The notes beneath the pieces are model-generated. The model was not told the origin of the DNA. It worked only from the letters and a program-made list of their open reading frames with translations, and ran no database searches. Positions 7,419 to 15,064 of a stretch of DNA of 25,366 bases are shown here, piece by piece. Position numbers and translations under genes: made by a program. How positions within the stretch are numbered: position 1 is the first letter of the stretch; each line of letters starts with the position of its first letter. Location: the IMG/VR virus record IMGVR_UViG_3300036859_000551, positions 1 to 25,366 of that record. The stretch is one strand, 5' to 3'. Origin of the DNA: a virus.

Positions 7419-7783
7419 TGTCCGTCAGCCCTAGCTATGCTACGCGCTCTGCGCCGCAAGGCCCGGTTGCCTCGGGCGAGCGAGCTATCGCCCAATAGGG
7501 CATGGTAAATCGATTCGTGCAAGTGGGCGTGGGCCGGGATGGCCAACATTCCGGCCAATGTGTCCCGGGCAGCGTCGCAAAGCCGCGGAAGCATGAGTTC
7601 CACGAAGCGCTCTCGGGCAAACTCGCGAGTAAGCTCTGGGCACAGTTCCTTCCACTTATCGTAGATCGCGTTATCGTGCATCACCTCTTCATACAGCGAT
7701 TGCGCCATCTCCCTCGCAGTTTCAACAATCAACTTGTGCCGATGGACTGTCCCCGGCATTCGTCGTTCCACCCGATCGATCAT
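7415..7783 (-). CDS. Hypothetical head-region protein (122 aa)
   Basis: It overlaps both neighbours by 4 nt (ATGA on each side), so it is translationally coupled between the ADP-ribosyltransferase-like gene and scaffold. The product is mostly helical, with REMAQSLYEEVMHDNAIYDK in the middle, FARERFVELMLPRLCDAARD after it, and an Arg-rich C-terminus (ALRRRARSIARA). I recognise no family, but a small helical protein in this slot recurs in phages of this type as I remember them. A head assembly factor or co-scaffold is possible. No catalytic motif is visible. Confidence 0.7.
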   Translation of the reverse strand: MIDRVERRMPGTVHRHKLIVETAREMAQSLYEEVMHDNAIYDKWKELCPELTREFARERFVELMLPRLCDAARDTLAGMLAIPAHAHLHESIYHALLGDSSLARGNRALRRRARSIARADGQ

Positions 7784-9471
7784 TCTCGCCTCCCTATATC
7801 ATACACTCTGCCATCCGGGCCAAGCACGAGCACACTCCCCGCAGCAAGCCCCGCAACGCTCGCGAGTAAGTTGTTCTTCCCCCACTCACTCGGGCGAAAC
7901 TGCGCAAACCTGCTCCGCACCGTCCCTGGGTCAAACGTCGCATAGACGGTCTGCGGATCGACCTTCTGCGATCCCGGCGCATCCATCACATTATGCAGCG
8001 CCACGCCCTTATACTCTCCCGTATCCCACTTCCCAAGCTTCTTCATCGCTTCTCGCGCCTTTTCCTGCGCCTTACTCCACTCACTCCCCTTCGCGTCGTA
8101 GACGAAGTACTTGCTCGTGTCGAGCAGCAGCGGCTGTACCTGCGGCCGCCGCAGCGAGGGCGCGCCGTAGTTCCCACTACTGTACTCCTGCGCGTACATA
8201 TTCGCCAGCGCCGCCGGGTCCCCCGCCTTCGGCCCTGGAGCGGCGGAGAAATACGCCCCGCCAAACGTCCCACTCGTATCGGGCATCTGCCTCGGCGCCT
8301 GCCCCACTCCCCGAAACGCCGGCGTCTGGTACGGCGAGGCTGCCCTCCACGCTTCTCGCTCCGCCCACGGCACCTCCGGCGCGACAAGCGGATTGGCTGC
8401 GGACCAGCCCTGCGGTTTGTACTCCGGAATGCCCGGCGAGCCGGGCGCCCCCTTCGGATTCTCTTTCTTCCACGCATCCCACTGCGCCTGCACGAGGGGC
8501 TGCAGTTCCTTGCTGTACATCGCGATGATCTCTTTGGGCTTCGCCCCCTCTTGCAGCCCCTGCAAAATGTCCTCGATGTACTTCGTCTTCTCCTGCGGCT
8601 TCGCCACCCCTGCCACGTCGAAGATCGAGGCCCCTGGATTGCCCGCGAGCTTCGCCTCGATAGCCTTCTCCGTGATCGGGACAGAGGTTGTCTTCGCCCC
8701 CGCAGATGATTTGAACGGCCCTTCTACTCCGAGCGCATAGAACGCCGGGCTATCCCCCCACCCAATCATCTTCTGCCACTCCGGCAGATGGGCCTTAATC
8801 TGTGCTTGCTCCTCCGCCGTATACGTCGAGGTAAGCCACTTCTGCGCCTCCTTCGGCTCCATATGATAGAGCTTCCCCGCAATGTTGTTCAGCGCATGTG
8901 GTGGCAGATCTCCCCCCGACAGGGCTGCCACGGCCTTTGCCTTCGCATCAGCCGCCACCCCCACGGGGGCCTTCTTCGCCCCCTCATATGGCAGCCCCAA
9001 CGCCTCCATGATCCCCTGCAGCGCCGCCTCGATCTGATCGTTACTCGTGGCCAACCCGGCCTTCGACTTGGCCTGGGCCGGCGTGAGCCCGGCAGAAACC
9101 TCTGCTAGCGACTGCTCCACGCTCTTCACCCCCTTCGGCGCGTGCTTGCCCAGCACCCCCGCGAGCATCCCCTTCGCCCCGGGCATCAGCCCCCCGGCGG
9201 CCGCGAGCGGCGCAGCCGCCTTCGGCCCCGGCATGAGCCACCCCAGGAGTTCTGCCACGGCAGAACTCCCCGCGCCCTCCGGGTCCCCCGTCGGGAGCTT
9301 CCCCTCAGCAGTAGGAGTCGGAGGCGGCTGTACCGGGCCCGCTCCTCGCAGTAGCTGCTCCCTCGAGTATCGCGCTACTTCCGGGAACAGCGTGCTGCCC
9401 ACCGTATCGAGCAGGGGATTGCGCGGATCGAGCGGAGGCCGCCGAGGCAGTACGCTATACGTGTCACTCAT
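7780..9471 (-). CDS. Portal-adjacent protein with C-terminal ADP-ribosyltransferase-like domain (563 aa)
   Basis: It starts in an ATGA overlap with the portal stop, after GGCAGGACA. Residues 1-385 are a Pro/Ala-rich, largely helical region (for example EEQAQIKAHLPEWQKMIGW) with no family I recognise. Residues 386-525 resemble the ART-PolyVal type of ADP-ribosyltransferase: an Arg in TPAFRG (the usual 'Y/FRG or YHG' NAD-binding start), GGAYFSAAP (the 'xxFT/S' strand), LANMYAQEY, RRPQVQPLLLDTSKYFVYD ('V.P..L....p..vD'), YKGVALHNVMD and TVYATFDPGTVRS ('Y.vFdp..I.S'). A hydrophobic stretch follows (LLASVAGLAAGSVLVLG). In such phages these proteins are thought to travel in the head and enter the host with DNA. 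Enzymatic activity is inferred; the final catalytic Glu is not obvious. Confidence 0.65.
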   Translation of the reverse strand: MSDTYSVLPRRPPLDPRNPLLDTVGSTLFPEVARYSREQLLRGAGPVQPPPTPTAEGKLPTGDPEGAGSSAVAELLGWLMPGPKAAAPLAAAGGLMPGAKGMLAGVLGKHAPKGVKSVEQSLAEVSAGLTPAQAKSKAGLATSNDQIEAALQGIMEALGLPYEGAKKAPVGVAADAKAKAVAALSGGDLPPHALNNIAGKLYHMEPKEAQKWLTSTYTAEEQAQIKAHLPEWQKMIGWGDSPAFYALGVEGPFKSSAGAKTTSVPITEKAIEAKLAGNPGASIFDVAGVAKPQEKTKYIEDILQGLQEGAKPKEIIAMYSKELQPLVQAQWDAWKKENPKGAPGSPGIPEYKPQGWSAANPLVAPEVPWAEREAWRAASPYQTPAFRGVGQAPRQMPDTSGTFGGAYFSAAPGPKAGDPAALANMYAQEYSSGNYGAPSLRRPQVQPLLLDTSKYFVYDAKGSEWSKAQEKAREAMKKLGKWDTGEYKGVALHNVMDAPGSQKVDPQTVYATFDPGTVRSRFAQFRPSEWGKNNLLASVAGLAAGSVLVLGPDGRVYDIGRRE

Positions 9472-11783
9472 TGTCCTGCCCCCGGTACATCCGGTACGCC
9501 CGGCACCCTCATCACCTGCGAGTGCGCGTAGTCATGCCCCGCGAGCGCATCCGCCACGGCCTTCGGCGGTTGCGGCGGACTGAAGTCTGGCTGCAGCGGT
9601 TCGGGCGTCGCAGATGGCGGTGGCACCACTGCCAGGTCCATCGACAGCAGATCCGGCATCAGATCGGCCATGATCCCCCGGATATCCTCGGGCGTAATAG
9701 CCGGACTCGTCCTCGCCCCGTCCGCGCCTGCGCCGGCCTGCGACGCTTTGCCCATCCCATCCACCGCGATCTTCGCGGCCTGCAGCTTCGCATTCAGAAG
9801 CACGCCCAGCCGGTTCGTGAACTGCTGATACGCGGCAATCCTGTCCCGGCCCTCTGTCCCCCGCCCCTTCAACTTCTCCTTCGCCAGGTCGTCGAGGGCT
9901 TTGGTCAAGAGCCCCTGCAGCTGCTGTATCGCCTGCATCATTTGCTGCTCCTGCGGGCTCGGCCCCTCCCCCAGTGCATGCGGCGGCACCATCCGCCGAA
10001 GCCGCTGGCTGGCCTCTTCCGCATGCGGGAAGTCCCCCGCGCGGAAGAGGATGTCCCCCAGAATGGCCGTCAGCGCCGGGTTCTGCGTCAGTATGAGCTT
10101 AAACGCCTCGAACGCCTCCTCCCGCTGCGTCGCATAGCCCGGGCCTGCCGCGGCCTGCACTTCGTACTTCCCGAGCTTCGGATTGAGCGTATGCTGCACC
10201 GCCGCCGTGCGGCCCGCCTGCTTCTGCACCTCCACCTGCTGATGATGCTGCTGCGCCTGCGGGTCAATCGTCAGCTCGATCTCTGTCCCATCTTCCGCCA
10301 TCATCATCAGCACCCGGCGTGTATCGTACACCAGCGGGAATACCTCTAGAGCCATCCGCCCCACGTGCTGCAGCGCGAGGGCCATCCCATCCAGGTAGTG
10401 GAACGTCGCCCTCTCCCCCATCTGCGCCCGTTCGCGCTGGGCAAGCGCGCTGCGCTCATTCCCCGGCTGGCCGAAATTGGCCTCCTGCTGCCCGCTCGCC
10501 ATCGCGAACTCCGCCTGCGCGATCTGCATCCCCTGCAGCGCCACGGGCGCGCTCACGGGGGGCTCAATACGCTCCGGCGCCGGGATGGTAGAGCCATCCT
10601 CCCGGAGCGACTTATACGGCAGCACCGCGACGTTCTGCGTATTCGCGTTGTTCCAGTACGTCTCGAAGCCCTCAATGGCTTCTGCCGGGGCTTTCCAGGG
10701 AGTCTTCGTCTGCAGCGCCCCATATTCGACCGCCGAAGAGGACCAATAGTTGTACATCCTCTGCGGATCAATGAGCGCCCGAGTGTGCGACTTGCAGTCA
10801 TACTGCCCCTCGATGATAGTCTCTTCCGCGCAGACCTTCGCAATCGGAATGTATGTCCCAGGCCACGTCCCGCGTTCAACAACTTTGGTCCCGAGTATCA
10901 GGTAGTACTCGACCTTTATGTCCTCCACCGGCCGCCGTTTAACTTGCGGGTCATTCTCCAGTTCCTGCAGCATCTCCGCCGTATAAGGTTTGTTGCTCTT
11001 TCCTCCCTTCGTCAGCGTCGAACGACGCACCCCTGCCACCTGCCCGTCCGCCCCCCTTACGAAGTACAGCATATCCCGCGTCCTCACGCGCCGATAGTAC
11101 TCGCACCGCCGGACCATGTCCTGCCCCATCCAGCCGGCGGTGTCGCCCAGCGCGTTCTGCGCCGCCAGATCCTTCCACTTCGGATGCTCTTTCTCGAACT
11201 CCTCACGCGACGTATCGTCGAAGACGAAGCCGAAGTTGGCATCGCTCTTATCCGGCTCCTTCGCGTCCGGGTCCAGGTAGACAGTTAGAGGGTCCCTAAT
11301 GCCCTTGATCAGCACCTCCTGCGCATCGCTCTCATTGTCCACATACTCGGTAATGAGCCGCAGATACGCCCACCCCGCGTTGACCTCGAAGTGCGCACAG
11401 CGGTCGTACCACCACTGGGCGCGCGACCTGTACTCCACGTGCTTAATCCACGCGTTATACACCTGGGCGCTCGCATACGTGGCCTCACCGCCGGTGGCCC
11501 GGAAGGTGATACTCGGCTTATTCTGCCTCATATCATTCGTAATCTGCAGATTGTGCTGCCGAACTTTGTTAATGGTCAAACAGGGGCGCTCATCCACGTC
11601 CCGGTTCCTGCGGATCTCGTTCGGCCACTGATACCCGTTGTACGCATCCGCCTGAGAGAACTTATAATCGTCCAGGAACCACGTCCTGGCAGTTGACTCC
11701 CACGTCTCGCAGCGATGAAAACGCTCCATCGCCTCGCGCACCACGGGCGAGAGCCCCAGTGCTGTCGCGTCATCCAGTGCCAT
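9468..11783 (-). CDS. Portal protein, P22 gp1-like (771 aa)
   Basis: The sequence shows the P22-type portal signature: RTWFLDDYKFSQADAYNGYQ near the start, then RPCLTINKVRQHNLQITNDM, RQNKPSITFRATGGEATYAS, EYRSRAQWWYDRCAHFEVNA and DPLTVYLDPDAKEPDKSDA. The length of 771 is close to the 725 of P22 gp1. The C-terminal third is Gln-rich and helical, compatible with barrel helices. It forms the dodecameric DNA channel at one head vertex and docks the terminase. It sits two tiny genes after large terminase and just before the ADP-ribosyltransferase-like gene, and overlaps the latter by 4 nt. GGGGA precedes the start by seven bases. Confidence 0.95.
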   Translation of the reverse strand: MALDDATALGLSPVVREAMERFHRCETWESTARTWFLDDYKFSQADAYNGYQWPNEIRRNRDVDERPCLTINKVRQHNLQITNDMRQNKPSITFRATGGEATYASAQVYNAWIKHVEYRSRAQWWYDRCAHFEVNAGWAYLRLITEYVDNESDAQEVLIKGIRDPLTVYLDPDAKEPDKSDANFGFVFDDTSREEFEKEHPKWKDLAAQNALGDTAGWMGQDMVRRCEYYRRVRTRDMLYFVRGADGQVAGVRRSTLTKGGKSNKPYTAEMLQELENDPQVKRRPVEDIKVEYYLILGTKVVERGTWPGTYIPIAKVCAEETIIEGQYDCKSHTRALIDPQRMYNYWSSSAVEYGALQTKTPWKAPAEAIEGFETYWNNANTQNVAVLPYKSLREDGSTIPAPERIEPPVSAPVALQGMQIAQAEFAMASGQQEANFGQPGNERSALAQRERAQMGERATFHYLDGMALALQHVGRMALEVFPLVYDTRRVLMMMAEDGTEIELTIDPQAQQHHQQVEVQKQAGRTAAVQHTLNPKLGKYEVQAAAGPGYATQREEAFEAFKLILTQNPALTAILGDILFRAGDFPHAEEASQRLRRMVPPHALGEGPSPQEQQMMQAIQQLQGLLTKALDDLAKEKLKGRGTEGRDRIAAYQQFTNRLGVLLNAKLQAAKIAVDGMGKASQAGAGADGARTSPAITPEDIRGIMADLMPDLLSMDLAVVPPPSATPEPLQPDFSPPQPPKAVADALAGHDYAHSQVMRVPGVPDVPGAGQ

Positions 11784-11784
11784 T

Positions 11785-11934
11785 CTAGTTCCCCGCTATC
11801 CCCATCACCCCGACTACGACTGCCCAGGCAGCCGCGAGCACCGCTGCCCACACCGCCAGCCCCACAAGCGTGAGCACTGTCAGGTTGAACAGCAGCACCA
11901 GCCGCTCCACTCGCATCCTCGCCCGCAGCCCCAT
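11785..11934 (-). CDS. Small membrane protein, holin-like candidate (49 aa)
   Basis: The ATG at 11934 shares one base with the previous stop (TGATG), which I prefer to an in-frame upstream ATG at 12018 that would overlap that gene by 85 nt. The product has a basic N-terminus (MGLRARMRVER) and then about 35 uninterrupted hydrophobic residues (LVLLFNLTVLTLVGLAVWAA onward), long enough for one long or two short membrane spans with a tight turn. It ends VMGIAGN just before portal. A holin or other membrane role is possible but unproven; it is 4 kb from the lysozyme gene. Confidence 0.55.
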   Translation of the reverse strand: MGLRARMRVERLVLLFNLTVLTLVGLAVWAAVLAAAWAVVVGVMGIAGN

Positions 11935-12119
11935 CACTGCTGCCCCCGGCACTCGAACGAGTAGGAGCCCAACGAGGGCCGCCACCTGCGCACCACCGTC
12001 CGCAGTACTTGCTCGCACCGTGCCTTCGTCGCATACACCGCATTCACGTGCGGCATCGGCAAGCAGATGTCACTCATGCACGTGATTATCACTGCCCATC
12101 CCACAACTGTTGGGGTCAT
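11934..12119 (-). CDS. Small exported Cys-containing protein (61 aa)
   Basis: A strong ribosome binding site (GAGGAGAGGAAG) precedes the ATG, ten bases after the large-terminase stop. Residues 5-20 are hydrophobic (VVGWAVIITCMSDICL) and could be a signal peptide or membrane anchor. The rest has Cys at C14, C19, C35 and C57, with KARCEQVLRTVVRRW and a C-terminal GSYSFECRGQQ. Two Cys in a likely exported part suggest a periplasmic disulfide. I vaguely recall similar small secreted phage proteins ending in '(V/F)(E)CR', but name no family. Coupled by TGATG to the following membrane protein. Confidence 0.6.
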   Translation of the reverse strand: MTPTVVGWAVIITCMSDICLPMPHVNAVYATKARCEQVLRTVVRRWRPSLGSYSFECRGQQ

Positions 12120-12129
12120 CTTCCTCTCC

Positions 12130-13650
12130 TCACTTCAGCCACCCAGTCGAAGTCGCGTTGCCCCCGCCACGCAGGCTAAGCCCGCGCAAGCGCCCGAGCA
12201 CGCCCACCCGCTCCCCCGGCTCGGGCAGCTTCAGCCGAAACTCGGTCTTCCTTCCCATCTGGCTCGCGACTGCGAAGTACCGGAAGGCATCCCCGATATC
12301 GCTGTGCTCCGGGGTCTTCCCCAGCTGCTTCGTCGTCGGGTCGATATCATACACGTACTCTCGCAGCCCCTTCACTCCCTCCGCCGTGCGCGCCCGGTCG
12401 AAGTAGCAGTTCGGGAAGATCGTTCTCGCGGCGTTGATACCATCAAGCACGGATAGCTTGGGCACAAGCCTGCAGCGGTCCTTGTAGCCCTTCGCCTTAA
12501 CCTGCTCCTCCACCGACATCTTACTCCCAATCGTCTTCGCCGCTGCGTCGTGCGGGAGCCACAGCGTATCGTACACATAGCCCCTCCGCTGCAGCACCTC
12601 CAGATAGTGATCGATGTGCTTGCGATTGGCCTTGTAAAAGTCGATGAGCCTGTAGTCCCACGACACTTGCTGCACAAACCACATCACCGTGTAGTCGCTG
12701 CGCCCGATATCGAAGTACACACTAACTGGCAGGTGCCTCAGCGGCTCCACCTCGCATATCCTGCCCTGCTCCTGGGCCTCCCGCAGCTCATCCGCGTAGA
12801 CCGCTCCATCGAGGTTGACCAGGCACTCCCCTTCCCAGATATGATTATAGAGGTCCAGACTGCGCCTCTTATCCGCTTCCATATCCGCCCGCAGCATCTC
12901 CATCGGGAAGTACGGATTGTCCCTCCACGTGACCTTCTGCACAATCGCGTTCTCGGGCGGAGATACGACGAAGCGCTGGTGGGTATCGCCACTTTCCAGT
13001 TCGGGGTTATACATAATCCAGAACTCTGGCCCCATCTTCAGCGGCCCATGCGGGGGCTTGGTCCGGATAGTGGGCGTGAGCACGCGCCAACTGGCCTCAC
13101 TTATCGGCTCGGCCTCCTCGGCGAGCACCAGGTCATCGCCCTCATGCGACTTGACCTTGTTGTGATTCCGCCTCAGGCCCTCGAAGGCGAACTCCGTCCC
13201 CTGCGCAGTCGTCCCTTTCCTGCCCCGAATGATATCGTCCAGCACCTCGTAGTGATCCCCCAGGCTAAGCAGCTGCATTTGGTCCGCCAGGGTCTTCTTG
13301 ACAGAGTCCCGGAGGCTATCCTGAATCTCTCTCACGCACAACACCCGCAGGCCGTCGTGCGACCGCCCATCCCCCATCTTCAACTGCCCCGCCGGGCCAC
13401 CACCCATCCCAATGACGAGCGAGGCTCGCGCGGCGCTCCAGGACTTTGCGCCGCCTCTGCCGCCGTATAGGACCTTATACCTGGCCTGCTGCACATCCCT
13501 CGCATCCACCCCCGCCGCGAGTGCTTCCTCCCGCGTCCAGTACCCCTGCCGCCTCGCGCAGAACGGCTGAAACAGCACCTGCATCTTCGGCGGAAACGCC
13601 GCATTGACCACGACAGGCGAGGGGGCGAGGAGCGAGGCCGCGAGCGTCAT
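12130..13650 (-). CDS. Terminase large subunit (506 aa)
   Basis: ATPase domain: Walker A YGGRGGAKSW at residues 62-71, Walker B LVLAEEAE at 174-181 and the coupling motif MYNP near 213. Nuclease domain: FDIGRSDYT with Asp near 314, LPHDAAAK near 366-372 and SDIGDAFRY near the end, the three acidic sites of the RNase H-like terminase nuclease. This is the motor that cuts and packages phage DNA. About 30 residues (CARRQGYWTREEALAAGVDA onward) before Walker A look inserted compared with the terminases I remember. The start overlaps the Tat/coat-fragment gene by 4 nt (ATGA). The putative small subunit lies about 4 kb upstream. Confidence 0.95.
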   Translation of the reverse strand: MTLAASLLAPSPVVVNAAFPPKMQVLFQPFCARRQGYWTREEALAAGVDARDVQQARYKVLYGGRGGAKSWSAARASLVIGMGGGPAGQLKMGDGRSHDGLRVLCVREIQDSLRDSVKKTLADQMQLLSLGDHYEVLDDIIRGRKGTTAQGTEFAFEGLRRNHNKVKSHEGDDLVLAEEAEPISEASWRVLTPTIRTKPPHGPLKMGPEFWIMYNPELESGDTHQRFVVSPPENAIVQKVTWRDNPYFPMEMLRADMEADKRRSLDLYNHIWEGECLVNLDGAVYADELREAQEQGRICEVEPLRHLPVSVYFDIGRSDYTVMWFVQQVSWDYRLIDFYKANRKHIDHYLEVLQRRGYVYDTLWLPHDAAAKTIGSKMSVEEQVKAKGYKDRCRLVPKLSVLDGINAARTIFPNCYFDRARTAEGVKGLREYVYDIDPTTKQLGKTPEHSDIGDAFRYFAVASQMGRKTEFRLKLPEPGERVGVLGRLRGLSLRGGGNATSTGWLK

Positions 13651-14063
13651 TGCTGCCCCCGATAGCCCGAGGGGAGCCGAACCCGCAAAGTCGCTCCTGG
13701 TCGAAATGGCAAGTCAAAAGCATTCGGCTCGTTCTCGAGAGACTGAAGAAACGCATTGCTGTTCTTAAACAGCCTCACTGCCTCTCTCGTGATCAGGTCA
13801 ATCGTAAGTAGTCGGTTGTTGACCGTCGGCGCAAGAACACGCTCGGCATATTCGTCGAGCGTCATAAAATCCGGGGCCAGCGCCTTCACCGGCATCAACG
13901 ACGCCACCCGCACAATCGCCGGGGCAGCCAGGATCGCGCCAAGGCCAGCCAAAAACCCGCGTCGAGATGGTACTTCTAACATCGGCCTATGGCCCACTTT
14001 CGTATTTCCGAACATGGGCCTATCGGCCCAATTTCGTCCCGGAGGGGAGAAGCCCCACTTCAT
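13647..14063 (-). CDS. Tat-signal protein fused to transposed coat-protein fragments (138 aa)
   Basis: I favour the ATG at 14063, preceded by GGAGGGGAGGGG. A GTG at 14111 and an ATG at 13982 are in-frame alternatives; the latter would put the Tat motif right at the N-terminus. In the 138-residue form, SRRGFL lies at 33-38, followed by a hydrophobic core (AGLGAILAAPAIVRVASLMP), a classic twin-arginine signal. Then come MTLDEYAERVLAPTVN (67-82), matching coat residues 95-110, and LLTIDLITREAVRLFKNSNA with AFL (85-107), matching coat residues 5-26, then ATLRVRLPSGY, matching coat 46-56. The two coat segments are in reverse order relative to coat. By hand, the DNA of one segment is about 73% identical to coat (52 of 71). 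It is coupled to large terminase by ATGA. Function unknown. Confidence 0.7.
   Translation of the reverse strand: MKWGFSPPGRNWADRPMFGNTKVGHRPMLEVPSRRGFLAGLGAILAAPAIVRVASLMPVKALAPDFMTLDEYAERVLAPTVNNRLLTIDLITREAVRLFKNSNAFLQSLENEPNAFDLPFRPGATLRVRLPSGYRGQQ
13980..14036. repeat. Imperfect direct repeat with palindromic core
   Basis: Two near-identical units, 13980-14002 and 14013-14036, each contain GGCCTAT(C)GGCCCA followed by TTTCG. Both lie in the 5' part of the Tat/coat-fragment gene or in its leader, depending on the start used. Read in frame they give WADRPM and VGHRPM. A related perfect palindrome lies at 23646-23659. Confidence 0.6.
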
Positions 14064-14076
14064 CCCCTCCCCTCCG
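14040..14076 (-). promoter_or_regulatory. Hairpin covering the Tat/coat-fragment ribosome binding site
   Basis: Arms CGGAGGGGA (mRNA sense, complement of 14068-14076) and TCCCCTCCG (complement of 14040-14048) pair perfectly across a 19-nt loop that contains the ATG at 14063. The Shine-Dalgarno sequence is therefore in the stem, and initiation at 14063 would need the hairpin to open. Confidence 0.45.
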
Positions 14077-14121
14077 AGACAGGCAGCCCATTGTGACTGC
14101 CTAATACTCACGGTCTTGGGG

Positions 14122-14137
14122 CTTCGCCTAGGCGAAG
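14122..14137. repeat. 16-nt perfect palindrome over a stop codon
   Basis: CTTCGCCTAGGCGAAG reads the same on both strands and includes the TAG stop of the 158-aa fibre-like gene. It could form a terminator-like stem or bind a protein; no U-run follows. Confidence 0.5.
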
Positions 14138-14604
14138 TCCTTCGCGATCGAGTAGTACAAGTACTGCGGAGCCGCTGTCGTCCCGATGTTCTTGATCCCC
14201 ACCAGGTCCGTCTTATTCGCCCCGGTAGAGAGCGGTGTCCCGCTCACGAGCGTCGCCCCGCCACTGCCCGCCGCGACAGTGAGAATCCTGCTGCCCGTGC
14301 CGTCCTGCGTGATCTTCCCCGTCACGATCTGCCCGCCCTGCATATTGCTAAGCGTCAGCGTAGCGTTGCCCGCCCCGAAGGTCATCGAGAAGTTATTGCT
14401 CGTACTCGCATCGAACGCTATGGCCGCTGCGTAGGTGATCGCTGTCGGCGCCCCCTGCCCGAGGCCGATGAGCTGCGCCGGCGTGGCCGCCACGCTCTGC
14501 GGGGCAATGCCCTGCCCCAGGTTCGTATCCACCGGGACAGTTGCGACAGCCGTCAAGCTCGTGGTTGTCGCTGCCGGCAGTCCTGGTGTGAAAAAGCCAC
14601 TCAT
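14128..14604 (-). CDS. Phage fibre/head-decoration-like protein (158 aa)
   Basis: AAGGAG precedes the ATG at 14604. The protein is beta-rich and low in charge. The core (AIAFDASTSNNFSMTFGAGN, LTLSNMQGG, GKITQDGTGSRILTVAAG, ANKTDLVGIKNIG) matches a module I remember from phage tail fibres and receptor-binding tips, pattern 'D.s..n.f.vtl..n.TL....~G....l.i.QDgtGsrt.tw...lst.a.ktDll'. The N-terminal 45 residues are Ala/Thr/Pro-rich. It stands apart from the other tail-like genes, between the nuclease group and the Tat/coat-fragment gene, and has hairpins at both ends. It is probably a virion surface component; the exact position is unknown. Confidence 0.7.
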   Translation of the reverse strand: MSGFFTPGLPAATTTSLTAVATVPVDTNLGQGIAPQSVAATPAQLIGLGQGAPTAITYAAAIAFDASTSNNFSMTFGAGNATLTLSNMQGGQIVTGKITQDGTGSRILTVAAGSGGATLVSGTPLSTGANKTDLVGIKNIGTTAAPQYLYYSIAKDFA

Positions 14605-14622
14605 CTTTCGTACTCCTTCTTT

Positions 14623-14640
14623 GGGCAGCGGGCGCTGCCC
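14623..14640. terminator. Hairpin upstream of fibre-like gene
   Basis: GGGCAGC (14623-14629) and GCTGCCC (14634-14640) form a 7-bp stem with a 4-nt loop in the 90-nt gap after the 80-aa gene. On the minus strand it is followed by AAAG and not a U-run, so it may be a weak terminator or a processing site. Confidence 0.4.
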
Positions 14641-14694
14641 CCTTGCCAGTCACAATGCCGCTGACACTCGGCCTCCAGCGCTCACGCGCCGAAC

Positions 14695-14937
14695 TTATAC
14701 GTGGGGCTTCGCCCCGGCCAGCCCGCAAGAGCCCGTGCAGTCGGGCTCCGCCTCGCGCCCACTCCCGAGCGAGGCACTGGGCCGCTTGCGGTGATAGGTC
14801 TCCTTCGAGTGATACTCCCCTCCCTCGCTGTGCGACACATGCCGCACATAGCCGTTGTCGATCCGGCGCACTGTCACGCTCCTGTGCGACGACATCTCAC
14901 TCGGCATCGCCACTGTCGGCGCACTATCTTTCGCCAT
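14695..14937 (-). CDS. Small basic phage protein (80 aa)
   Basis: The ATG at 14937 follows GGAGAGTAGAG and overlaps the previous gene by 14 nt; a longer in-frame start at 15024 would run through that gene and has no good ribosome binding site. The middle (SVTVRRIDNGYVRHVSHSEG, then EYHSKETYHRKRP) matches a small family I remember from phages, with a 'RRI(D/E)NGY' motif and a C-terminal 'FxxxRP'. The last 25 residues (SASLGSGREAEPDCTGSCGL) look unstructured. Unknown function. Confidence 0.65.
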   Translation of the reverse strand: MAKDSAPTVAMPSEMSSHRSVTVRRIDNGYVRHVSHSEGGEYHSKETYHRKRPSASLGSGREAEPDCTGSCGLAGAKPHV

Positions 14938-15064
14938 CTCTACTCTCCTTCGGATAGAAGAACACCCTACTTCCGCTCCACAAACGCCAGGCTTTCCACG
15001 CCGCCAGCGCTCGCCCATTCCCACAGGAGCGAAACCACTTGTAGTAATGCACCATGCGGATCAC
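14924..15064 (-). CDS. Small basic protein, GTG start (46 aa)
   Basis: The GTG at 15064 forms a GTGA overlap with the nuclease stop; an internal ATG four codons later (MVHYYKWFR) is an alternative. The product is rich in aromatic and basic residues: MVHYYKWFRSCGNGRALAAW, then KAWRLW and VFFYPK. I remember short phage proteins with a 'hYYRWFRs..~..A...AWR' pattern in comparable small-gene clusters. Function unknown; nucleic-acid binding is possible from the charge. Confidence 0.6.
   Translation of the reverse strand: MIRMVHYYKWFRSCGNGRALAAWKAWRLWSGSRVFFYPKESRDGER

Noticed and set aside
10365-11288. A 307-codon plus-strand frame antisense to portal
   Set aside because: Lies wholly opposite the portal gene and has the Arg/Pro/Leu composition of an antisense frame.
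11935-12018. Extended start for the 49-aa membrane protein at 12018
   Set aside because: It would overlap the well-signalled 61-aa gene by 85 nt; the TGATG start at 11934 explains the arrangement.
12550-13470. A 306-codon plus-strand frame antisense to large terminase
   Set aside because: Shadow of the terminase gene; no ribosome binding site or recognisable domain.
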